Positions 1-7,842 of a stretch of DNA of 64,000 nucleotides are shown one piece after another. A model generated the notes under the pieces. It worked only from the letters and a program-made list of their open reading frames with translations, was not told the origin of the DNA and made no database searches. The translations under genes were made by a program, and so were the position numbers. Origin of the DNA: Arthrospira sp. PCC 9108. GTDB taxonomy: Bacteria > Cyanobacteriota > Cyanobacteriia > Cyanobacteriales > Microcoleaceae. Location: contig CP066886.1 in the NCBI GenBank assembly GCA_016745315.1, positions 1,767,501 through 1,831,500 of the forward strand. The letters are read 5' to 3'. Positions within the stretch are counted from its first letter, which is position 1. Each line of letters begins with the position of its first letter.

Positions 1-161
1 GGTCTCGTGGGGGTAACATGGCTATACGCTTGATTTTTTATTCAACACTACCCCCTCAAAAAACCCGATTTCTCCCAGACCCCTTGACAAACTCAGAGCG
101 ATCGCTTATCATGGTCTCGTGGGGGTAACATGGCTATACGCTTGATTTTTTATTCAACACT
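1..161. repeat. 49-bp direct repeat downstream of dnaX
   Basis: Bases 1-49 and 113-161 are identical (starting GGTCTCGTGGGGGTAACATG), and each copy is followed by a similar AAACCCGATTTCTCC stretch. The pair lies just beyond the dnaX stop codon. No gene is visible in this stretch, and the left edge may be cut by the window. Confidence 0.85.
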
Positions 162-190
162 GCCAAGAAACCCGATTTCTCCAGTAAGAC

Positions 191-2497
191 TTAAAAAGGT
201 ACGTCATCTTCACTGTCATCATCTTCTGGAGAATCAAACTCTATAGTATCCTCGAATTCCACAGAAGAAGAAGAAACAGTTGTCACCTGTGTATTTTCCG
301 TAGACAAAGGGATAATTTCCCCATCAAAAAACTCCGCCAGTTTTTCAGCCGCCATAGCCACATCATCAACCGGAGTATTATTTAAATCATGATCTACGTT
401 AACCGAAACCTCCGCCGTCTTAGGAGTTGTTAATTCGGGCGGTTTATCAGTTTCTGTTTCCCTAGTAGGTGGTGGCGGGGGTTCCGGTGGAGGTGGTGGA
501 GGCTGTACCCTCTCAGTCATCGGTTTTGTTTCAGGCTCAACCCCAGGAGAAATCTGCCCCATTCCCACTTCTAAATTTACCTGAATTTTAGTCTTAAAAA
601 CCTTCTGACAAGCAACTTCTAAACTAGCAATTTTCGTCTGGGCTATTTTTAATAATGGAGGCGATTTAATCCCAATACAGACTACATTACCATGGTGCGA
701 TCGCAAACAACCATGTTGACGCATCAAAGCCTGAGTTCCAAATTGTTCGATCGCACTAAGTATCTGTTCCCAAAGTTCCCCCAGACCATAGTTTACAGGT
801 TCCTCTTGATGAGCAGTAGTAGGCTGTTCTAATGGCGGCGGGGGTGGTGGCGGCGGCGGGGGTGCAGCAGACACAGGAACAGCTTCTGAGGGAGCTTGAG
901 TAGGCGCAGGAGGCTTATAAACAGGCTGTGACCTCATTTTTGAGGTAGGCTGAGGCTGTACATTTACCACCTCTGTAGATACAGTTTGAGGACGCAAAGC
1001 CTCCGGTAATAACCCTAATAAAGTCACCTCCAACCATAAACGCGGCTGAGTGGTATTTTTAATCTGTACCTCGCTATCGCGCAGATGTTTTTGACCAGCC
1101 AGGATAATTTCATGTTCCCAGCGTTGGGAAAACGCACATAAACTTTCCCAAGTCGGTTGAGTAAGTTTCACTAAATCCTGGCGATTTGGTGCGCTTTTAG
1201 CGATTAATAAATCTCGGTAAAATTCCCCCAGATTTTGCAGCACAATTAAAGGTTCTCGACCCCGGTTAAGTAACTCCCTGGTTTGGTCTAAAATCCCCGT
1301 CGCGTTACCCTCTGCGATCGCCTCTAATAAAGTCATCAAATCCCGTTCAGGAACCGCCCCCACCAAGTCCCAAACCCGTTCTACAGTAATTTCACCTGAC
1401 AGTAAACTTAATTGGTCTAACAGGCTTTCCGCATCCCTTAATCCTCCCTGAGCAATTTGAGCCACCATCATCACCGCTTCCGGTGTAATAGCAATGTTTT
1501 CCTTAGCGGCGATAGTTTCTAAATGAGTCGCCATGGCTTGTAAAGGAATGCGCCGAAAATCAAAGCGCTGACATCGAGAAATAATCGTCGGGAGAACCCG
1601 TTGAGGGTCCGTAGTCGCCAGCACAAACACCACCCGATCGGGTGGTTCTTCCAAGGTTTTTAGTAAAGCATTAAAAGCCGCCGTACTCAACATATGGCAA
1701 TTGTGAACTAGCAGACCATTCGCCACAAAATTATGATTATGTTCTACCTCAATATCATAGACATGATTAACCCCTAACTTTTCGATAGATTCTACCTCTT
1801 GTAATCCCGTATTGACAGCCACATCAATTTCCGGTGATAATATCTTCATATTGGGGGTAATATCTGCCGCCTTTACCCAGCCTTTATCTGTCCTAATCAG
1901 ATGATTACCAGTGCATTTAATCTCAGTCCGAATAGTTTTAATTTTCCAAGTCTCACGAACCCCCTGGTCAAGCCAGCGTAAAACCTGCTGCCATTCCCAT
2001 TGTTGAGTAGACTCATTATAACTAAGAACTCGACATTCTTCGAGAGTCCGATCATCAATTCTCAGCCATCCGCGATCGCTTAAAATCAGAGCATCACCCG
2101 TCAGACATTCATCAATTACATAGACCTTATAGCGACATTGAACCGGGGAAAACTGCGTCCGTTCAATTAAATCCCGGATATGATCAACTCCCGTATTACT
2201 AGCAGCATCAATCTCCACAAAATCTAACGTCGCTCCCGTAGTGATACCCCGACAGACCTCGCAAATACCACAGGGAGTTTCTGTCGGGTTAGAACTTTGT
2301 AGACAGTTAAGAGATTTCGCTAAAATCCGCGCACTAGAAGTTTTACCAGTACCCCTCGGACCGGTAAATAAATAAGCCGGAGCAATACGCCGCGACCGGA
2401 TCGCATTAGTCAGAGTTTGAGCGATCGTCTCTTGACCCACCAGAGCAGCAAAAGTTTGGGGACGATATTTGTGGTGAAGCGGTTCGTAGGTCACAGT
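191..2497 (-). CDS. dnaX: DNA polymerase III subunit gamma/tau with embedded mini-intein
   Basis: This is the clamp-loader ATPase of the replicative polymerase. The N-terminal AAA+ module is clear: HKYRPQTF, Walker A GPRGTGKT about 50 residues in, a four-cysteine zinc site (CLQ...CGICEVC), and Walker B VIDE with sensor motif LATTDP. An intein splits Walker B between DE and CHML. The C-terminal half has proline runs (ten in a row) and a very acidic end, EDDDSEDDVPF. I chose the GTG at 2497 (VTYEPLHHKYRP) because the upstream in-frame start is a TTG adding eight residues that do not look like DnaX. The cpcF stop is only about 30 bases upstream, so dnaX may receive transcription from the phycocyanin operon. 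The spliced protein would be about 630 residues. Confidence 0.93.
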   Translation of the reverse strand, partial: TVTYEPLHHKYRPQTFAALVGQETIAQTLTNAIRSRRIAPAYLFTGPRGTGKTSSARILAKSLNCLQSSNPTETPCGICEVCRGITTGATLDFVEIDAASNTGVDHIRDLIERTQFSPVQCRYKVYVIDECLTGDALILSDRGWLRIDDRTLEECRVLSYNESTQQWEWQQVLRWLDQGVRETWKIKTIRTEIKCTGNHLIRTDKGWVKAADITPNMKILSPEIDVAVNTGLQEVESIEKLGVNHVYDIEVEHNHNFVANGLLVHNCHMLSTAAFNALLKTLEEPPDRVVFVLATTDPQRVLPTIISRCQRFDFRRIPLQAMATHLETIAAKENIAITPEAVMMVAQIAQGGLRDAESLLDQLSLLSGEITVERVWDLVGAVPERDLMTLLEAIAEGNATGILDQTRELLNRGREPLIVLQNLGEFYRDLLIAKSAPNRQDLVKLTQPTWESLCAFSQRWEHEIILAGQKHLRDSEVQIKNTTQPRLWLEVTLLGLLPEALRPQTVSTEVVNVQPQPTSKMRSQPVYKPPAPTQAPSEAVPVSAAPPPPPPPPPPLEQPTTAHQEEPVNYGLGELWEQILSAIEQFGTQALMRQHGCLRSHHGNVVCIGIKSPPLLKIAQTKIASLEVACQKVFKTKIQVNLEVGMGQISPGVEPETKPMTERVQPPPPPPEPPPPPTRETETDKPPELTTPKTAEVSVNVDHDLNNTPVDDVAMAAEKLAEFFDGEIIPLSTENTQVTTVSSSSVEFEDTIEFDSPEDDDSEDDVPF
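1700..2107 (-). other. DnaX mini-intein (136 residues)
   Basis: The intein is an in-frame protein-splicing element. It starts at Cys (CLTGDALILS, block A), has block B at GNHLIRTDKGW, block F at VYDIEVEHNHNFVANG, and ends LLVHN before the +1 Cys of the extein (CHML). The catalytic residues seen are Cys1, the block B His, the block F/G His, the terminal Asn and Cys+1, so splicing should work. At 136 residues there is no room for a homing endonuclease. It sits at the Walker B aspartate-glutamate pair, a conserved site also used by other cyanobacterial DnaX inteins. Without splicing the ATPase would be inactive. Confidence 0.93.
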
Positions 2498-2528
2498 AAA
2501 ATCCCAACATCCCAAAAGCAACTAATTA

Positions 2529-3161
2529 TTAACTAATCCCTAAGTTTACCCTCGCCAGACTAGCCCTAGCAGAAACCGCCGGAGTTTCATCATTATTAAC
2601 CATCCCCTCCAACCTTTCAGCAACCTGTGTAAACCAATTGGGCTTATCCACCTCAGAAGCCGCCAAACCTTCCAAACCCACAACCGTCGCATAACGAACG
2701 ATCCATTCCGTATCTTCAGAAGTATGCAGCAGAGTTTTTAGGGTTCTTTCCTTAGCCTCAGACACCACTTCTGATGACATATCCTCCCAGTGAATTGCTC
2801 CCAAACCCCGCGCCGCCGCACGACGCACACTCAGAGCAAAATCACTACCCGCCGCCTCCAGCAAAACATCCAAACCCCTAGGATCACCAATACCAGACAA
2901 AGCCCGCACCGCCCAAGCCCTAGCACCATAGTTATAACCATCTAACCTCTCTAGTAGCCCCACCACAGCAGGTTTACCAATGGCTATTAATCCCTCAACC
3001 GCCGCCACCGCCGCCCCAGGGTTGTTGTAACCCAAAACACGAATTAACATTGGTACTGCATCCACAGAACCCGTCGCCGCCAATTGTGACACCGCCCCTA
3101 TCAGTTTTCCCGCAGAGTCCGCCTGTTCAACCGCTAAAATTAGTTCCTCAACCCTTGTCAT
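2529..3161 (-). CDS. cpcF: Phycocyanobilin lyase subunit CpcF
   Basis: CpcF is one half of the CpcE/CpcF lyase that attaches phycocyanobilin to Cys84 of the phycocyanin alpha subunit. The 210-residue protein is made of HEAT-like repeats (PMLIRVLGY, AVAAVEGLIAIGKPAV, WAVRALSGIGDPRGLDVL, RRAAARGLGAI), as expected for this family. Its ATG overlaps the cpcE stop codon (ATGA at 3158-3161), so translation is probably coupled. It is the last cpc gene, and dnaX follows after about 30 bases. Confidence 0.93.
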   Translation of the reverse strand: MTRVEELILAVEQADSAGKLIGAVSQLAATGSVDAVPMLIRVLGYNNPGAAVAAVEGLIAIGKPAVVGLLERLDGYNYGARAWAVRALSGIGDPRGLDVLLEAAGSDFALSVRRAAARGLGAIHWEDMSSEVVSEAKERTLKTLLHTSEDTEWIVRYATVVGLEGLAASEVDKPNWFTQVAERLEGMVNNDETPAVSARASLARVNLGIS

Positions 3162-4032
3162 AATAGAGAATCCATCAGCTTCATGATTTTAACTGCCTCT
3201 TCAGATAGGCATTTGTCGCCAATTTGACTGAGATGATGTTCCAGAATTCCCTGTAAAGCAATTAGTTTCAGGCTATTTTCAGCTAGGGTATTGGCGATAG
3301 GTTCCGCCGCCTCAAGGTATCCGATCGCCCCTAAATCCATTAAAGCACTGCGTCGCAATTGTAAATCTTCCCCCCCAAAGCCACAATTAAGCGATCGCCA
3401 TAAACCCGATCACCCGTAAGCTGATACATAGCCCTCAAAGCCGCATATTGTATTCTAGCGATCGGATGGTTTATAAAAGGTTCAATATCAGCTAACGCCT
3501 CAGTTGCACCCAGGGTTCCTATGGCTTCAATTACCGCATCATAAGGCTGTTTTAAATGGGGTTTACCCGCTATCGGTTCAGTATCTTCTACTCCACCCAC
3601 CAATAACCCACGCAAAGCCGAAGCACAACTAGAGTCTCCCAGACCTTCCAAAGCCTGAGCCGCCGCCTCTCGTACATAAAAATCTGGGCAATCTAAGCAT
3701 TTGACTAGGGGAGTCACCGCGCGCCGCGCGCCCAATTTACCCAAAGCCCGAGCCGCATTTCTCCGTAAAGGGTAGCCCCCGTCGGCCGTGCGATCGGACT
3801 CATCATCCAAAGCCCTAATTAACGCATCAACTGCGATCGGTTCATCAACACGAAAACGCCCCAACCACCAAGCCGCATAATAGCGACGATTTGGTTCTTG
3901 ATGGTTTAGGGCGGCGATCGCCTGTTCTACTGTCCAAGCATCACCCCCTTCAGCTTCTCCCCCAGTTAAAGGCGCATTATCTGCGCCCACTAGGGGGGAT
4001 GCACCTGGGGTTTTTGATTCAGAATCCTGCAT
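3158..4032 (-). CDS. cpcE: Phycocyanobilin lyase subunit CpcE, single-base frameshift
   Basis: CpcE is the partner of CpcF in loading phycocyanobilin on the alpha subunit. The first 220 residues are HEAT-like repeats (RRNAARALGKLGARRAV, VREAAAQALEGLGD). The frame then breaks at a run of seven C (3370-3376 on the plus strand): as written it reads GGKIYNCDAVL-stop, but with eight G it would read GGEDLQLRRSALMDLGAIG and continue smoothly to the stop at 3158. The downstream piece (about 66 residues) is a normal CpcE C-terminus. Since the rest of the cpc operon is intact, a homopolymer sequencing error is more likely than a real loss, but this cannot be decided here. Confidence 0.88.
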
Positions 4033-4057
4033 GAAAATCAGAATTGAATGGTCTAAA

Positions 4058-4321
4058 TTATTCGCCCTCAGCTTCAGACACCGTATTATCGGTAGTCATC
4101 GGCTCAATGCTAACAATTTTACCACCCATGCGGTTAATCCGCTGCATTTCCTGATTCATCCGATTGTAAGGAACAATTACAAATTGACTCCCACTCGAGC
4201 GAATCTGATATTCACTCTTGTCGGTTTCGTCATTCTGACGTATTCCCACCACTTCGTATTTAAAGAAGCGAGCGCCCGAAGGACTACTCCCCATTTTTCC
4301 AGCACTGATGTAACCCAACAT
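4058..4321 (-). CDS. cpcD: Phycobilisome rod-capping linker CpcD
   Basis: This 87-residue protein is a single CpcD-like linker domain: FFKYEVVGIRQND, then VPYNRMNQEMQRINRMGGKIVSIEP. The same motif ends the two larger linkers upstream (for example QLQRINRMGGRVISVTP). It caps the end of phycocyanin rods and limits their length. It lies between the second rod linker and cpcE in the operon. Confidence 0.93.
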   Translation of the reverse strand: MLGYISAGKMGSSPSGARFFKYEVVGIRQNDETDKSEYQIRSSGSQFVIVPYNRMNQEMQRINRMGGKIVSIEPMTTDNTVSEAEGE

Positions 4322-4366
4322 TGTTCCTATTAATCTCCCAAAACAATCAAGTTTTCTCTTGCCATT

Positions 4367-5233
4367 CTAAATAGGCGTAATGCTGGCAATTGTGCCACCT
4401 TGGCGCTGAATTTCCCTCAGTTGTGCCGAAAGCTGCTCATAAGGAACAATGAAAGCCTTACTGCAACGACGTACTCTGGGATAACGGCGCTCACGAATTC
4501 CAGAAACCTCCAGACGGTAAGTCCGTCCCGCTTGCAGAACTCCACCTTGGCTGAACCCAGTGCTAGGAGTTACACTCTGTCCAGATGGACGATAGGACCA
4601 ACCATCCGAATCCCCAGAAGGAGCCACTACCACAGAAGCGCGGTTAGAACCTAGTTCCTGCGCCAGACGAGACATAGTGCCTTCACCTTGGGCGCTATCA
4701 CTGTTAGCATAACCCCGATACAGACGGAACATCCGGGTGAAACCAACCGTTTTTTGTCCCCGCTGAGTCTCGAAACCACGGTAGTAAGGAACAATATTCT
4801 CGCCGAAGCTCTCCAGATATTCTGGAGAATCAATATAAGAATCGATATCGGCATCGTACCCTTCGTTTTGGTATAAGTCTAAGTGGAAAACCACCTCTGA
4901 CTCATCATAGGGAGCCCGACCCAACAGGTGTTTGTAATTTAGTTCAATTACACGGGTCTGGAAATTCGGGTAAAAGAATTTCTTTTTATAAAGTTCTGAC
5001 TTCGCCACGCACCGCACAAATTCGCGTACAGTGATGCTACCATCGCACAACAGCGACTCCGCACTGATGAGGCGCTCAGAACTCATCAGATAATCATTAC
5101 CCAGCAATTGACGGTATACCGCACGAATTACCTCTTGGGCATTTTCACGACTCCAATTGGGACGCAACTCTACCGGAGAACTCTCCTGGAAAGCTGTTGT
5201 CCCTAACCGAGACGATTGGGTTGTAATGGCCAC
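4367..5233 (-). CDS. cpcC: Phycobilisome rod linker, second copy (CpcC-type; CpcI in cpcHID nomenclature)
   Basis: This rod linker polypeptide joins phycocyanin hexamers. An N-terminal PBS-linker domain is visible (ELRPNWSRENAQEVIRAVYRQLLGND, KHLLGRAPYDESEV, SPEYLESFGENIVPYYRGFETQRGQKTVGF), followed by a variable region and a C-terminal CpcD-like domain (VPYEQLSAQLREIQRQGG). At 288 residues it has the usual length. The start is a GTG at 5233 with a strong AGGAGG ribosome site 8 bases upstream. It is clearly a paralogue of the gene before it (about 60 percent alike by eye). Confidence 0.92.
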   Translation of the reverse strand: MAITTQSSRLGTTAFQESSPVELRPNWSRENAQEVIRAVYRQLLGNDYLMSSERLISAESLLCDGSITVREFVRCVAKSELYKKKFFYPNFQTRVIELNYKHLLGRAPYDESEVVFHLDLYQNEGYDADIDSYIDSPEYLESFGENIVPYYRGFETQRGQKTVGFTRMFRLYRGYANSDSAQGEGTMSRLAQELGSNRASVVVAPSGDSDGWSYRPSGQSVTPSTGFSQGGVLQAGRTYRLEVSGIRERRYPRVRRCSKAFIVPYEQLSAQLREIQRQGGTIASITPI

Positions 5234-5341
5234 TTAAATCCTCCTATAATCACAACGGAATTACTTGCGGCTTTAGTCCTAGACAATCTAACTTGATTAT
5301 GCTATTGTTATTAACTGGTTAACAGTTAACAACTTGCTGTT

Positions 5342-6157
5342 CTAAGCAGGGGTCACGCTGATGACCCGTCCGCCCATGCGGTTGATCCGCTGCAACTGTC
5401 CTGAAAGTTGCTCGTAGGCTACTGTGTACTCTGCTGTAGCTTTACGCATTCTCGGTGTCAACTGCGTGGGTTTTTGTACTACTACCACACGATATAATTG
5501 ACCGCGATCGCCACCATTGGCCCCCACCAGAGCCTGTCCGCTACCTGCTGGACAAATCGGCGAAGAAGTATTGCGAGCGACTTCCCAAGTTAAACGTCCT
5601 TGGGTTTGGTTCTGGGCGCGATCGCTATTCGCGTATCCCCGGTAAAGTTGGAAAATCCGGTTAAATCCCACAGTCCACTGACCCCGTTGGGTAGCAAAAC
5701 CACGGTAGTAAGGGACCACATTTTCACCGAAACTCTCCAAATACTCAGGAGAATCCAGGTAAGAATTAATTTCCGCCTCGTAGCCTTCCTCGTTATACAG
5801 ATCAACGTGAAACGCCATTTCTGACTCATCCAAAGGAGCCCGACCCAGCAAATGCTTATAGTTCAGTTCAATAAACCGAACTTGGCTATTGCCATAAAAA
5901 AACTTTTTCCGGTACAGTTCCGAAACAGCTAAGGCTCGCACAAAATCCCGCACCGTAATTTCACCCTGGCGCAACAAAGACTCAGCACTAGTTAAGCGCT
6001 CCCGTTGCATCAGGTGTTCATTACCCATCACCTGACGATATGCAGCCCAAATCACAGCTTGGACATCACCCTCGGTGAAGTTAGGGCGCAGTTCCACTCG
6101 CTCAGACTCTTCAAAAGCTCTGATTCCTAGGCGACTTGCTTCTGCTAAACCAACCAT
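5342..6157 (-). CDS. cpcC: Phycobilisome rod linker, first copy (CpcC-type; CpcH in cpcHID nomenclature)
   Basis: This is a 271-residue phycocyanin-associated rod linker. It has the PBS-linker domain (RPNFTEGDVQAVIWAAYRQV, ELNYKHLLGRAPLDESEMAF, YLESFGENVVPYYRGFATQRGQ) and ends with a CpcD-like domain (AYEQLSGQLQRINRMGGRVISVTPA). It is the first gene after cpcA and is separated from it by 183 bases holding an inverted repeat, which fits lower expression of linkers than of the subunits. Confidence 0.92.
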   Translation of the reverse strand: MVGLAEASRLGIRAFEESERVELRPNFTEGDVQAVIWAAYRQVMGNEHLMQRERLTSAESLLRQGEITVRDFVRALAVSELYRKKFFYGNSQVRFIELNYKHLLGRAPLDESEMAFHVDLYNEEGYEAEINSYLDSPEYLESFGENVVPYYRGFATQRGQWTVGFNRIFQLYRGYANSDRAQNQTQGRLTWEVARNTSSPICPAGSGQALVGANGGDRGQLYRVVVVQKPTQLTPRMRKATAEYTVAYEQLSGQLQRINRMGGRVISVTPA

Positions 6158-6266
6158 TATTAATCTTCTCCCGATTTTTTTACGTTATAGAGAAAAAAAC
6201 TCTTTTTAATCGGTTAGGTAATCTCGGATACCGATTTTACCAAGCTCATCCCGCTTTAATAAAATA

Positions 6267-6326
6267 TGCCCGGACTGCTAAATAACTGATAACCCAATTG
6301 CTAACAGCTATTTACCGTTCCGGGCA
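6267..6326 (-). terminator. Inverted repeat between cpcA and the linker genes (possible attenuator)
   Basis: TGCCCGGA at 6267-6274 pairs with TCCGGGCA at 6319-6326. On the transcribed strand the second arm is followed by TATTTTATTAAAGC. The loop is long (about 44 bases), so this is a weak terminator or RNA processing site at best. Partial termination after cpcA is a known way to make more subunit than linker in cpc operons; its use here is inference. Confidence 0.4.
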
Positions 6327-6340
6327 ACGCAAAAAAGGAC

Positions 6341-6829
6341 CTAGCTCAGGGCGTTGATCGCGTAGTCGAGGTAGGAGTTAGCTTCAACAGCAGCGTCACC
6401 AGACAAACCGTGGTTAGCTTTGATGTATTTCAGGGCTTCAATGTACCAGCTTGGAGAAAGCTCGAAAGTCCGGTTGATTTCATCAATACCGGCAATCAGG
6501 TACTCATCCATGGGGCCAGTTCCACCAGCAATCAGGCAATAAGTTACCATCCGCAGGTAGTAGCCTATGTCACGAGCACATTTGTCCTTACCGCGTTGGT
6601 CTGCCGCGTAGTTAGGTCCCTGCATTTGGGTGGTGTAGGGGAACTTGTTGTACACTGCTTGGGCAGCACCACTGATCAGACTATCAGCTTTAGAGGTCAA
6701 AGCTTTAGCAGCTTCCAGACCAGCTTTGGCTTGACGAAAACGGCCAAAAGCTACTTGGATTTCGGTGCTGCTTAGGAAACGACCTTGGGAATCAGCGATA
6801 GAAACTGCTTCGGTTAGGGGGGTTTTCAT
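6341..6829 (-). CDS. cpcA: C-phycocyanin alpha subunit
   Basis: This 162-residue globin-like phycobiliprotein starts MKTPLTEAVSIADSQGRFLS and ends LDYAINALS. The chromophore cysteine is Cys84 in KDKCARDIGYYLRM, the target of CpcE/CpcF. A GGGAGAT ribosome site precedes the ATG. The 111-base cpcB-cpcA spacer (6830-6940) is the region widely used as a cyanobacterial typing marker. It assembles with CpcB into trimers and hexamers of phycobilisome rods on the thylakoid surface. Confidence 0.98.
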   Translation of the reverse strand: MKTPLTEAVSIADSQGRFLSSTEIQVAFGRFRQAKAGLEAAKALTSKADSLISGAAQAVYNKFPYTTQMQGPNYAADQRGKDKCARDIGYYLRMVTYCLIAGGTGPMDEYLIAGIDEINRTFELSPSWYIEALKYIKANHGLSGDAAVEANSYLDYAINALS

Positions 6830-6940
6830 TCTCGAGTTATCTCCCGATTGGTTTACAAAAAATTAGGTAACAAACAGAAGTCCAGTCACTTAGACTTCAG
6901 CTAAACTGTTTCAATTGTTATATGCTATGGATCTGCTTGA

Positions 6941-7459
6941 TTAGGAAACTGCTGCAGCAGCACGGTCAAAGTAACCAGCGATTTCTGAAGCCAAAGCGCT
7001 ACAATCACCAGGAGTGATACCTGCGGGATCGTTAACGATCGCCAGAGCAGCTTCTTTCATTTTGCCAACACCGACAGCAACGGAAGAACCGGGAGTTCCC
7101 AAAGCCAGGTAAGTTTCACGCAAACCGTTCAAGCAACGATCTTCGAGAACACTTGCATCGCCAGCAAACACAGCGTAGGTTACATAGCGCAGGATGATTT
7201 CCATGTCACGCAAGCAAGCAGCCATACGACGGCTGGTGTAGGCGTTTCCACCGGGAGCAATCAGTTGGGGTTGCTCTGCGAACAAAGAACGAGCAGCGTT
7301 GGAAACAATGGTGGAAGCGTTGCTGGTAATGCGGTTAACAGAATCCAAACGTTTGTTGCTTTCAGCAACCATTTGGCTCAGAGCATCGATTTGAGCTGTA
7401 CTCAGCATTTCGCCGCGAGTATCAGCTTGAGAAACCACCTTGGTGAAGGCATCAAACAT
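6941..7459 (-). CDS. cpcB: C-phycocyanin beta subunit
   Basis: This 172-residue beta subunit is the first gene of the cpc operon. The two bilin-binding cysteines are visible at Cys82 (RRMAACLRDMEIILRY) and Cys153 (ITPGDCSALASEI). An AGGAGAT ribosome site lies 7 bases before the ATG. The sequence agrees with Arthrospira-type C-phycocyanin from memory. A long leader with an extra Shine-Dalgarno site lies upstream. Confidence 0.98.
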   Translation of the reverse strand: MFDAFTKVVSQADTRGEMLSTAQIDALSQMVAESNKRLDSVNRITSNASTIVSNAARSLFAEQPQLIAPGGNAYTSRRMAACLRDMEIILRYVTYAVFAGDASVLEDRCLNGLRETYLALGTPGSSVAVGVGKMKEAALAIVNDPAGITPGDCSALASEIAGYFDRAAAAVS

Positions 7460-7842
7460 GGATTTATCTCCTACTTGTTGACTTGCTTAGAGTTGAGTTG
7501 GGATTGGACACACCATGAATGATCACGACAATCAATCCATCGGTGTCACCTCCTAAGACCCCTTCCGGGGCGAACCATCGACAAAGGCTTTTAACAATTG
7601 CCCCGTGGTTCATTTCTTCAGTATCCTAGAACACTTTCCGAAATCTTAAAAGATTGTACAGGGTTTATGAGAAGAATTTTATATTTTGATACAAATGTTA
7701 ATCAAACTTCATAAATCAACATTCGCCTTCCTTCTCACCCCTTCAAATATCCTTTATACACTGCCAACGCCCTTTGGTTTGTTAAAATTTATTAAGAAAA
7801 ATAACTAAGTATTAATAACTAAGTATATTTTCTGACAGGGAA
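7460..7842 (-). promoter_or_regulatory. cpc operon promoter and long 5' leader
   Basis: These 383 bases between cpcB and the upstream permease gene hold no ORF of note. Reading toward cpcB there is AT-rich sequence (7640-7840) suited to a promoter, then a short hairpin CCCC-GGAA-GGGG (about 7560-7571), then a perfect AGGAGGTGA at 7546-7554, then about 70 bases to the cpcB ribosome site. Exact promoter positions cannot be fixed by eye. Strong light-dependent expression of cpc is known for cyanobacteria. Confidence 0.6.
7532..7554 (-). promoter_or_regulatory. Strong SD followed by a two-codon ORF in the cpcB leader
   Basis: AGGAGGTGA (7554-7546) is an almost perfect match to the 16S anti-SD. 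Eight bases after AGGAGG comes ATG GAT TGA (7540-7532), a start codon, one sense codon and a stop. It lies about 70 bases before the cpcB start. It could be a ribosome standby site, a minimal leader ORF, or chance. Confidence 0.5.

Noticed and set aside
4400..4876. Open frames opposite the phycobilisome linkers
   Set aside because: They are mirror frames of strongly coding genes, with no family resemblance.
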